64,000 nt of DNA from Thioclava arctica. GTDB lineage: Bacteria > Pseudomonadota > Alphaproteobacteria > Rhodobacterales > Rhodobacteraceae. The stretch is taken from positions 186,001-250,000 of the forward strand of contig NZ_JBFRYC010000002.1 of NCBI RefSeq assembly GCF_040892615.1. Direction: 5' to 3'. This document shows positions 42,741 through 50,127 of this stretch, piece by piece. The notes under the pieces are model-generated. The model searched no databases. It was not told where the DNA came from and saw only the letters and a list, made by a program, of their open reading frames with translations. The position numbers were made by a program, and so were the translations under genes. Position 1 is the stretch's first letter; every line of letters starts with the position of its first letter.

Positions 42741-44906
42741 ATGCACCCCACCGCCCCGCTGCCCCTGACCCGTGACCTCGTTCTGATCGGGGGTGGGCAT
42801 ACCCATGCGCTGGTCTTGCGAATGTGGGGGATGAACCCGCTGCCCGGTGTGCGCCTGACCGTGATCAACCCGATGCCCTCTGCGGCCTATTCGGGCATGT
42901 TGCCGGGCCATATCGCGGGCCACTATGCGCGCGATGAATTGCAACTCGATCTGGTCAAGCTGGCGCGTCATGCGGGGGCGCGGCTGGTGCTGGGGTTCGC
43001 CAGCGCGATTGATCGCGACACGCAGCTGATCACCGTGCCGGGGCGCGCGCCGATTGCCTATGACGTGGCCTCAATCGATATCGGGATCACCGCCGAGATG
43101 CCAAATCTCCCCGGTTTTTCTCAGCATGTCACCCCGGCCAAGCCGCTGGACGCCTTCGCTGATGCCTGGGCCGCGTTCCTCGCGACGGCCCCCGCAGCGC
43201 CCCGCATTGCGGTGGTGGGTGGTGGCGTGGCCGGGGTGGAACTTGCGATGGCCTGCGCGCATCGCCTGCCCGCCGCTAAGGTCAGCGTTTATGAGGCTGG
43301 CCCTGCGCCCCTGCGCGCGCTGGGGTCTGGGGCACGGGCGCGCATGCTGGCCCATTGTGCGCGCCTTGGCGTAAGCATCGAAACCGATGCCGCGCTTGAA
43401 GGTGCGCGCGAGGGCGAGGTCTTGCTGGCAAGCGGGCGCAGCGCCAAGGCCGATTTCATCATCGGCACGGGGGCGACGAAACCCGCCGATTGGCTATCCA
43501 CGACCGGGCTTGATCTGCAAAACGGCTTCATCACCGTCACCCCGACCCTGCAAAGCTCGGATCCGTTAATCTTCGCCACCGGAGACATCGCTCATCTGGC
43601 CTATGCGCCGCGCCCCAAGGCAGGCGTCTACGCCGTGCGTCAGGCCAAACCGCTGTTTCACAACCTGCGTGCTGCGCTGTCGGGCGGGACGATGCGCGAC
43701 TATCACCCGCAGCGCGATTACCTCAAGCTGATCTCGACCGGCGGCAAAGGGGCCGTGGCCGATAAATGGGGCCTGCCGCTGGATGGCAAATGGCTTTGGC
43801 GCTGGAAGGATCGCATTGATCGCAAATTCATGGACAAAGTTCACGACTTGCCCGCGATGCCCCCGCCTGCGCTGCCCGCCGCGCGAGCGCTTGGGATTGA
43901 AGAGGTGCTGGGCGACAAGCCGCTTTGTGGTGGCTGCGGCGCGAAGCTGGGCGGGGCCGCACTGCGCTCGGCGCTGGCAGGGCTGCCAGCGCCCTCGCGC
44001 GCAGATGTGCTATCTGGACCGGGCGATGATGCCGCCCTTCTGGCGCATAGCGCAGGGGCGCAGGTCTTTACCACCGATCACGTGCGCGCCTTTACCGAAG
44101 ACCCGTGGCTACTGGGGCACATCGTCGCGCTGCACGCGATGAGCGACGCTTGGGCGATGGGGGCCGCGCCGCAAGCCGCGCTCGCGCAAGTCACCCTGCC
44201 CCGCCAATCCGAGGACATGGGCGCGCGCGCTTTGGCAGAAATGCTGGGTGCCGCCGCGCAGGCCTTTGCCGAGGCGGGCGCCGATCTCGTGGGCGGGCAC
44301 ACTTCGATGGGGGCAGAATTGACGCTGGGCTTTGCCGTGACCGGGCTCTGCGCACAGCCCATCGGGCAGGATGGCGCGCAAGTGGGCGATCGTCTGATCC
44401 TGACAAAACCCATCGGCACTGGCGTCATTCTGGCCGCTGAAATGGCCAAGGCGGCTCCGGGCGAAGTCGTTGCGCGCGCGCTGCAGTCAATGGCGACCAG
44501 CTCCGCCAAGGCCAGCGCGATCCTTGCCCCGGTGACCCGCGCAATGACCGATGTGACTGGATTTGGCCTCGCGGGCCATCTGCTGGGCCTGTGCAAAACC
44601 TCCAATCTGTCCGCCGCAATCAATCTGGACGCGGTGCCACTGCTGAAGGGGGCCTTGGCACTGTCCGAGGACGGCCAGCACTCCACCCTTCTGGCGCAAA
44701 ACATCGCCAATTGCGCAGGCCACATCACCGCCCCGCCGGGGCCAAAAACTGAACTGCTTTATGATCCGCAAACCTCGGGTGGGCTGCTGGCCGCCGTGCC
44801 TGCCGATCAGGCCGGGGCGGTACTGAAGGCACTGCAAGCCGCCGGATACGCCGCCGCCGATATTGGCGAGATCACCCCCGGCCCGGCCATGCTGCGCGTC
44901 AGCTAA
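42741..44906 (+). CDS. selD: FAD oxidoreductase-SelD fusion (selenide, water dikinase)
   Basis: A 721-residue two-domain protein. Residues 10-380 are an NDH-2/SQR-like FAD-dependent pyridine nucleotide oxidoreductase (DLVLIGGGHTHA, AVVGGGVAGVELA, IFATGDIAHL). From about residue 390 it is SelD, with catalytic Cys399 and Lys402 in CGGCGAK, then GPGDDAALL, TTDHVRAFTEDPWLLG and GHTSMGAELTLGF. SelD makes selenophosphate from selenide and ATP; the flavin domain may supply reduced selenium. AAGGAG six bases before the ATG is a strong ribosome-binding site. It converges on selU, whose product uses selenophosphate. The fusion is known in other bacteria. Confidence 0.93.
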   Translation: MHPTAPLPLTRDLVLIGGGHTHALVLRMWGMNPLPGVRLTVINPMPSAAYSGMLPGHIAGHYARDELQLDLVKLARHAGARLVLGFASAIDRDTQLITVPGRAPIAYDVASIDIGITAEMPNLPGFSQHVTPAKPLDAFADAWAAFLATAPAAPRIAVVGGGVAGVELAMACAHRLPAAKVSVYEAGPAPLRALGSGARARMLAHCARLGVSIETDAALEGAREGEVLLASGRSAKADFIIGTGATKPADWLSTTGLDLQNGFITVTPTLQSSDPLIFATGDIAHLAYAPRPKAGVYAVRQAKPLFHNLRAALSGGTMRDYHPQRDYLKLISTGGKGAVADKWGLPLDGKWLWRWKDRIDRKFMDKVHDLPAMPPPALPAARALGIEEVLGDKPLCGGCGAKLGGAALRSALAGLPAPSRADVLSGPGDDAALLAHSAGAQVFTTDHVRAFTEDPWLLGHIVALHAMSDAWAMGAAPQAALAQVTLPRQSEDMGARALAEMLGAAAQAFAEAGADLVGGHTSMGAELTLGFAVTGLCAQPIGQDGAQVGDRLILTKPIGTGVILAAEMAKAAPGEVVARALQSMATSSAKASAILAPVTRAMTDVTGFGLAGHLLGLCKTSNLSAAINLDAVPLLKGALALSEDGQHSTLLAQNIANCAGHITAPPGPKTELLYDPQTSGGLLAAVPADQAGAVLKALQAAGYAAADIGEITPGPAMLRVS

Positions 44907-45945
44907 GCGCGGCTTGGGCGGCTGCGATGACCTGCGCCGCCAGCGCCGGGATCGCTTCCGCCGCCAAGCTGGGCGCGTGCACGACCTGCTCGTCAAAGCT
45001 CTGACGCGCGCGGTGTTTTTCATAGCGCGGATCGTAGTGATCGGCCATCAGCTCACCTGCGAGCGCGGCAAATTCCCCCGCTGCTGCCTGCGCCTGCCAG
45101 CGTTCAATCCGCTCGGCGGGTTGAAACGGGCGCAGCTTGTCGATCACGGCGCTGAGGCGCGCGGTATCGGCGATGATGTCGCCATAGGCACGAGCCAGAT
45201 ACCCAGCGCGCTCGGCCAGCGGAGCGGTAATGCGGATACGCGGGGCGCTGCAAATCGCCGCCCAAATGCCCTTGGGCAGCTGCAGATCGCCAATCTTGGA
45301 ACTTTCGGCCTCAAGCAGCACCACTCGTCCCGGATCAAGTGCCGCAATCGCGCGTGCCAGACGCGATTCGAAATCCTTTTGGCTGCTTTGCCCACCCTCG
45401 CGCGCGCCAAACAACGAGCCGCGATGATTGGCCAGCCCCTCAAGGTCGATCATCTGCGCCCCCTGCGCCGCCGCCGATTTGAGAATATCGGTCTTGGCCG
45501 AGCCGGTATTGCCATCAAGCACCACGACCGGGCACGGCATCGGCGCGGCGCAAGCCTCGACCACCAGCCGCCGCCACGTCTTGTAACCGCCCTCAATCAA
45601 CTCGGCGCGCCAGCCCACCTGCCGCAAGATCGTTGTGAACGACCCCGAACGCTGCCCACCTCGCCAGCAATAGACCAGCGGTCGCCAGCCACCGTCCTTA
45701 TCCGCTAAGGCCTCGCGCAAATGACGCGCGGCGTTTTCCGCCACCAAAGCCGCGCCAATCTTGCGCGCATCAAAGGACGAGACCTGCTTGTAGATCGTGC
45801 CCACACGGGCGCGCTGATCATCGTCCAGCACTGGCAGGTTGATCGCGCCGGGAATGTGATCCTCGGCGAATTCGGACGGGCTGCGCACGTCGATGATCGT
45901 GTCAAAATCCAGATCACCGACCTGCGCGACAGAGGTGAGTTGCAT
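44899..45945 (-). CDS. selU: tRNA 2-selenouridine synthase
   Basis: A 348-residue MnmH/SelU. The N-terminal rhodanese domain has the active cysteine C93 in YCWRGGQRSGS; the C-terminal domain has a P-loop GNTGSAKT (145-152). It replaces sulfur in 2-thiouridine at the wobble base of tRNA-Lys, -Glu and -Gln by selenium, via a geranylated intermediate. Its ATG overlaps the L,D-transpeptidase stop by 1 base (TGATG) and its 3' end overlaps the convergent selD end by 8 bases. With selD it forms the selenouridine trait; no selA/selB is seen here. Confidence 0.95.
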   Translation of the reverse strand: MQLTSVAQVGDLDFDTIIDVRSPSEFAEDHIPGAINLPVLDDDQRARVGTIYKQVSSFDARKIGAALVAENAARHLREALADKDGGWRPLVYCWRGGQRSGSFTTILRQVGWRAELIEGGYKTWRRLVVEACAAPMPCPVVVLDGNTGSAKTDILKSAAAQGAQMIDLEGLANHRGSLFGAREGGQSSQKDFESRLARAIAALDPGRVVLLEAESSKIGDLQLPKGIWAAICSAPRIRITAPLAERAGYLARAYGDIIADTARLSAVIDKLRPFQPAERIERWQAQAAAGEFAALAGELMADHYDPRYEKHRARQSFDEQVVHAPSLAAEAIPALAAQVIAAAQAALS

Positions 45946-46523
45946 CAGTAAACGGTCACCGGCGTACCGACTGGAACGGTATCGAACAGCGCGATCACGT
46001 GATCATTTACCATCCGAATGCAGCCATTGGACACTGCATGCCCGATCGAACTGGGCGACGTGGTGCCATGGATACGGATCGCCGTGTCATGGCCGTTCTG
46101 ATAGAGATACATCGCGCGCGCGCCCAACGGGTTTTGCGGTCCGCCCGGCATCCCATCGGCATATCTCGCGTAATTCTCGGGGCTGCGCTCGATCATTTCA
46201 GGGGTGGGCTTCCAGCTTGGCCATTCGACCTTGCGCGCCACCACGGCCTGCCCGCGAAATTTCAGCTCGGCCTTGCCCACGGCCACGCCATAGCGCATCG
46301 CCACGCCCGGCGCGATGATATGATACAGGAAGAACTTGTCCGATACGATGATGATCGAACCGACCGCCAGATCGGGCTTCACCCGCACTTGAGTGGGGTA
46401 ATATTGCGAGCCAATCGGCCATGTCTTTACCGTCTCGGCCTCGACTTTGGGGGCCTGCGCAAAGGCAGGCAGGCCAGCAATAGACATCGCTGCAAGCGAA
46501 AGAACAAAGGCGCGGCGATCCAT
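45945..46523 (-). CDS. L,D-transpeptidase (YkuD domain)
   Basis: A 192-residue exported protein with signal MDRRAFVLSLAAMSIAGLPAFAQ (cleavage near residue 23) and a YkuD domain: H152 in RIHGTTSPSSIGHAVSNGCIRM with catalytic Cys168. It makes 3-3 cross-links in peptidoglycan or attaches proteins to it. ATG at 46523 has AGGAG; a TTG two codons upstream is less likely. Its 5' leader has a perfect palindrome (46541-46563). It is coupled to selU by a TGATG overlap, with no known functional reason. Confidence 0.92.
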   Translation of the reverse strand: MDRRAFVLSLAAMSIAGLPAFAQAPKVEAETVKTWPIGSQYYPTQVRVKPDLAVGSIIIVSDKFFLYHIIAPGVAMRYGVAVGKAELKFRGQAVVARKVEWPSWKPTPEMIERSPENYARYADGMPGGPQNPLGARAMYLYQNGHDTAIRIHGTTSPSSIGHAVSNGCIRMVNDHVIALFDTVPVGTPVTVY

Positions 46524-46540
46524 TGGCAACTCCTGAAACT

Positions 46541-46563
46541 CCGTAAACGCATATCGTTTACGG
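46541..46563. promoter_or_regulatory. Perfect palindrome in the L,D-transpeptidase leader
   Basis: CCGTAAACG-catat-CGTTTACGG: a 9-bp perfect inverted repeat with a 5-base centre, 18 bases before the ATG and just downstream of the predicted promoter. It could be a repressor operator or a 5'-UTR hairpin beside the ribosome-binding site. Confidence 0.6.
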
Positions 46564-46579
46564 CAAAAACCTTAAGGCG

Positions 46580-46608
46580 AGGCTAGCAAAGCCGCCCCGC
46601 CCTCTCAA
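46580..46608 (-). promoter_or_regulatory. Candidate promoter of ldt-selU
   Basis: On the minus strand TTGAGA (46608-46603), 17 bases, TAGCCT (46585-46580). Start of transcription would fall near 46573, just before the palindrome at 46541-46563. Confidence 0.5.
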
Positions 46609-46659
46609 GTTCTTGCAAGCATTCCGGGCAGATAAGGGCCGCAGCGTGGCCAATCCGCC

Positions 46660-46866
46660 TTACTTTTGGAACGCGCAGCCCGATTTCACGCCGAACTTGC
46701 CAAAAATCAAAGCCGCCGGACAAAATCCGGTAAAGGCCGATTGCAACAGGTTCGCGCCGATAAAGGCGGTGAACCACAGCCAATAAATCGACACAAACGC
46801 GCTCAGCAGAACGGAAATCAGGATCATGACGCCAGCAAAGGCGAAGATGGTACGGTCGAGGTTCAT
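46660..46866 (-). CDS. DUF2892 (YgaP-type) small membrane protein
   Basis: A 68-residue protein with two membrane segments (about residues 5-25 and 28-45) and the DUF2892 end pattern TGFCPAALIFGKFGVKSGCAF, which holds both cysteines. This domain is also the membrane part of the rhodanese YgaP and occurs alone in sulfide-regulated operons. ATG at 46866, TGGAG upstream. Its predicted promoter (46903-46931) overlaps an exact ATTC-N8-GAAT operator like the one at sqr, so I infer sulfide or persulfide control. Molecular function is unknown. Confidence 0.85.
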   Translation of the reverse strand: MNLDRTIFAFAGVMILISVLLSAFVSIYWLWFTAFIGANLLQSAFTGFCPAALIFGKFGVKSGCAFQK

Positions 46867-46902
46867 CGGAAGGCTCCACATAGGGGGAATACTGTTAGGG
46901 TG

Positions 46903-46941
46903 AAGATAGCACCTCCTCACAACAAATTCAATAGTTCGAAT
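46903..46941 (-). promoter_or_regulatory. DUF2892 promoter with SqrR/BigR-type operator
   Basis: On the minus strand TTGAAT (46931-46926), 17 bases, TATCTT (46908-46903). The palindrome ATTC-N8-GAAT spans 46926-46941 and shares its GAAT half with the -35 box, so a bound repressor would block it. The site also lies about 60 bases before divergent copA. Confidence 0.75.
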
Positions 46942-47003
46942 GTATGACGCGGCGCTTGACCGCACCCTAGGCCCGCATCACATGAGGCGCAGGAGCGAAC
47001 ACC

Positions 47004-49436
47004 ATGACCAAAACCAGTTTTACCATCGACGCAATGCATTGCGGGGCCTGCACGGGGCGGGTCGAGCGCGTGCTGATGGGCGTGCCCGGCGTACAGCAAG
47101 CCAGCGCCAATCTGATGGCGCGCACCGCCAGCGTCGAGTTCGACGCCCCCGCGACACCCGCAAATCTGGTCGCAGCACTTGATGCGGCGGGCTATCCGGC
47201 AACGATGGGAACTGCCCGGCTCGACATCGAGGGGATGACCTGCGCCAGTTGCACCGGGCGGGTGGAACGCGCCCTGAATGTGCTGCCCGGTGTCACGACG
47301 GCCACGGTCAATCTCGCCACCCAAAGCGCACAGGTCGACTATGTCGAGGGCACGCTTGCCCCCCGCGATCTGGCCGAGGCGGTCACTGCCGCGGGCTACC
47401 CTGCACGCGTGAAAGACCAAGGCGGCGCCCCGGCCCCGGTCGCACAACGTCAAGCCGCCGAGGCAAGCCACCTCAAACGCCAATTCCTGATCGCGCTGGC
47501 GCTCAGCCTGCCGGTCTTTGCACTGGCGATGGGCGCGCATCTGATCCCCGGCCTCCATCACCTGATCGCCGCCACGATCGGCGAGCGTACAAGCTGGTGG
47601 ATCCAGATGGGGCTGACGACGCTTGTACTGGCCCTTCCGGGACGCATGTTCTTGCGCATCGGCATCCCCGCGCTGGTGCGTGGCGCGCCCGAAATGAACT
47701 CGCTCGTAGCGCTGGGCTCGCTCGCGGCGTTTGTCTTTTCCGCGCTGGTCACAATTGCGCCGGAGTTGATCCCTGCCTCTGCGCGCGGCGTCTATTTTGA
47801 GGCGGCCGCCACCATCGTCACCCTGATCTTGCTGGGCCGCTGGCTGGAGGCCCGCGCCAAGGGTCGCGCTGGCGAGGCGATCTCGCGTCTCATCGGATTG
47901 CAGCCCAAAACCGCCCGCGTGCAAACGCCAAACGGTGTCGAAGAGCGCCCGATCAGCGCCCTCACCACGGGTGATATCTTGTTGCTTGCACCGGGCGAAC
48001 GTGTCGCGCTGGACGGGGTGATCACCGAAGGCGCGGGCCATATCAATGAGAGCATGCTGACTGGAGAACCGATTCCGCTTAGCAAATCCGAGGGCGACAA
48101 GATCACCGGTGGCACGATTAATGGCGAGGCCGCTCTTAGCTATCGCGTGACCGCCACCGGGGGCGATACCGTGCTTGCGCGCATCATCGCGATGGTTGAA
48201 CAGGCGCAGGGCGCGAAGCTGCCTGTGCAGGCGCTGGTGGATCGCGTGACGCGGGTGTTCGTGCCCGCCGTCATGGTGCTGTCGCTCTCCACTTTCGCGA
48301 TCTGGTTGTTGGCGGGAATGGGCTTTACCCATGCCTTTGTCGCCGCGATTTCGGTGATGATTATCGCCTGCCCCTGCGCAATGGGGCTCGCCACGCCGGT
48401 CTCGATTTTGGTCGGCACGGGACGGGGCGCGGAACTGGGCCTGCTATTTCGGCGCGGCGATGCGCTGCAACGGCTGGCCGAGGTCACGATCATCGGCTTT
48501 GACAAAACCGGCACGCTGACCCAAGGCAAGCCCGCGCTCAGCGATTTGCTCCCGCTGGCGGATTTGTCCGAAACCCAGATCCTTGCGCTGGCAGCAGGGG
48601 CCGAGGCGCGCTCGGAGCATCCGCTTGCGCGCGCAATTCTGGACGCTGCCGCCGCGCGCGACATTCCCCATGCGCCGGTGAAACGCGTCAAGGCGCTGGC
48701 GGGTATGGGCCTGCGCGCGCAGGCCGAAGGCGCGATGCTGTGGCTGGGCAACACACAGGCGATGGCGCAGGCGGGCGCCGACATCGCCCCCTTTTCCGCC
48801 CAAGCCGAGGCACTGGCCGCCAAGGGCCGCACGCCGGTCTGGATGGCGCTTGATGATAAACCCGTCGCGCTGATGGCGCTGTCCGACCCGATCAAACCCG
48901 AGGCCCGCGCCGCCATTGACGCGCTGCACCGCGCAGGCGTGCAGGTCGCGATGGTCACCGGCGATACCCGCGCCACCGCGCAGGCTGTGGCCGATACGCT
49001 GGGCATAGATCAGATCGAGGCCGAGGTTCTCCCCGACGGCAAACGCGCCGCAATCGACCGCTTGCGCGCCCATGGCCCCGTGGCATTCGTCGGCGACGGG
49101 ATCAACGACGCCCCCGCGCTGGCAGCCGCCGATGTCGGCCTTGCCATCGGCACCGGCACTGATGTGGCCATCGAGGCGGCTCAGGTCGTGCTGATGGGGG
49201 GCGATCCCCAAGGCGTAGCGCGCGCATTGACCCTGTCACGCGCCGTGATGGCCAATATCAAGCAAAACCTGTTCTGGGCCTTCGCCTATAACGTGGCGCT
49301 GATTCCGGTCGCGATGGGCGTGTTGGTGCCCTTTGGCGGGCCCGGCCTGTCCCCGATGCTGGCAGCGGGGGCAATGGCCTTTTCGTCCGTCTTTGTAGTC
49401 TCCAACGCGCTTCGATTGCGCCGCGCGGCACGCTGA
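47004..49436 (+). CDS. copA: Copper-exporting P1B-type ATPase
   Basis: An 810-residue CopA. Two N-terminal HMA domains with MHCGAC (C13, C16) and MTCASC (C80, C83); membrane CPC motif C456-P-C458; phosphorylated Asp500 in DKTGT; TGES-equivalent MLTGEP; GDGINDAPAL. It pumps Cu+ out of the cytoplasm. It is divergent from the DUF2892 gene with 137 bp between. I see no CueR-type dyad upstream, so its regulator is unclear; a sulfide/persulfide link through the shared operator is possible but unproven. Confidence 0.96.
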   Translation: MTKTSFTIDAMHCGACTGRVERVLMGVPGVQQASANLMARTASVEFDAPATPANLVAALDAAGYPATMGTARLDIEGMTCASCTGRVERALNVLPGVTTATVNLATQSAQVDYVEGTLAPRDLAEAVTAAGYPARVKDQGGAPAPVAQRQAAEASHLKRQFLIALALSLPVFALAMGAHLIPGLHHLIAATIGERTSWWIQMGLTTLVLALPGRMFLRIGIPALVRGAPEMNSLVALGSLAAFVFSALVTIAPELIPASARGVYFEAAATIVTLILLGRWLEARAKGRAGEAISRLIGLQPKTARVQTPNGVEERPISALTTGDILLLAPGERVALDGVITEGAGHINESMLTGEPIPLSKSEGDKITGGTINGEAALSYRVTATGGDTVLARIIAMVEQAQGAKLPVQALVDRVTRVFVPAVMVLSLSTFAIWLLAGMGFTHAFVAAISVMIIACPCAMGLATPVSILVGTGRGAELGLLFRRGDALQRLAEVTIIGFDKTGTLTQGKPALSDLLPLADLSETQILALAAGAEARSEHPLARAILDAAAARDIPHAPVKRVKALAGMGLRAQAEGAMLWLGNTQAMAQAGADIAPFSAQAEALAAKGRTPVWMALDDKPVALMALSDPIKPEARAAIDALHRAGVQVAMVTGDTRATAQAVADTLGIDQIEAEVLPDGKRAAIDRLRAHGPVAFVGDGINDAPALAAADVGLAIGTGTDVAIEAAQVVLMGGDPQGVARALTLSRAVMANIKQNLFWAFAYNVALIPVAMGVLVPFGGPGLSPMLAAGAMAFSSVFVVSNALRLRRAAR

Positions 49437-49526
49437 TCGGCGATTGCGCGCCGATGCCCCGCAAGCCCCCTTTTCCTTGGCACGCAGATCGGGTTTTTCT
49501 TGTCACCGAATTTGCCGGAGCGCCCG

Positions 49527-49988
49527 ATGCTGTCACGCCGCCTCATCTTGCTGTCTCTGGCCAGCCTTGCTGCCTGCGGAGGCGGCCCACAAACCGCGAA
49601 CAAAGCCCTAGGCAACCCGCCCCTGCATCACAATGAAACGCCGCAACTGCGCGCGCTGATCAACCGCTACTCCGATCACTACGGGGTGCCGCGCAGCCTG
49701 ACGCATCGCGTGATCCAACGCGAAAGTCGCTACCGCCCCGAGGCGCGAAACGGCCCCTATTTCGGGCTGATGCAAATCTCGCCGCAAACCGCACGCGGAA
49801 TGGGATTTCGCGGCAACCCCCATGATTTGCTCGATGCCGATACCAACCTGAAATATGGCGTGAAATACCTGCGCGGGGCCTGGATGGTCGCTGATGGCTC
49901 TGAAGAGCGCGCAGTAAAGTGGTATGCGCGGGGCTATTACTATGAGGCCAAGAAACGCGGACTGCTGAAGCAGACGGGATTGCGCTAG
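49527..49988 (+). CDS. Lytic transglycosylase lipoprotein
   Basis: A 153-residue protein with a lipoprotein signal (LILLSLASLAAC, lipobox Cys at about residue 17) and an SLT domain: catalytic Glu in RESRYRPEARNGPYFGLMQI, then KYGVKYLRGA. It cleaves peptidoglycan glycan strands, anchored in a membrane. ATG at 49527 is preceded by CCGGAG; a TTG at 49500 in frame would bury the signal. Convergent with ybbP, with paired gene-end repeats between. Confidence 0.9.
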   Translation: MLSRRLILLSLASLAACGGGPQTANKALGNPPLHHNETPQLRALINRYSDHYGVPRSLTHRVIQRESRYRPEARNGPYFGLMQISPQTARGMGFRGNPHDLLDADTNLKYGVKYLRGAWMVADGSEERAVKWYARGYYYEAKKRGLLKQTGLR

Positions 49989-50031
49989 GGCAAAGCGCGG
50001 CAATTCTGGCACGGGTGGAACGCTCCGCGGG

Positions 50032-50092
50032 GAGTATTTCGAGCTAGATGAAAGACGCAGCACGGCCATTTCATCTAGCATCAAATACTCCC
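50032..50092. repeat. Inverted pair of gene-end repeats (copies C1 and C2)
   Basis: C1 (50032-50054, GGAGTATTT...GCTAGATGAAA) and C2 (50070-50092, the reverse) face each other across 15 bases. The 23-base arms pair except for three central positions, giving a long hairpin between the convergent slt and ybbP genes. C2 continues into CCGCCGGAGG. Confidence 0.8.
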
Positions 50093-50127
50093 GCCGGAGG
50101 CCTCCCGACGCCTGCCAAATCCCCTGC

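Noticed and set aside
42741..44906. Selenocysteine in SelD
   Set aside because: The active-site position is an ordinary Cys codon (TGC) and no in-frame TGA occurs.
46942..47003. CueR operator for copA
   Set aside because: CTTGACC is present but there is no dyad with the CueR spacing.
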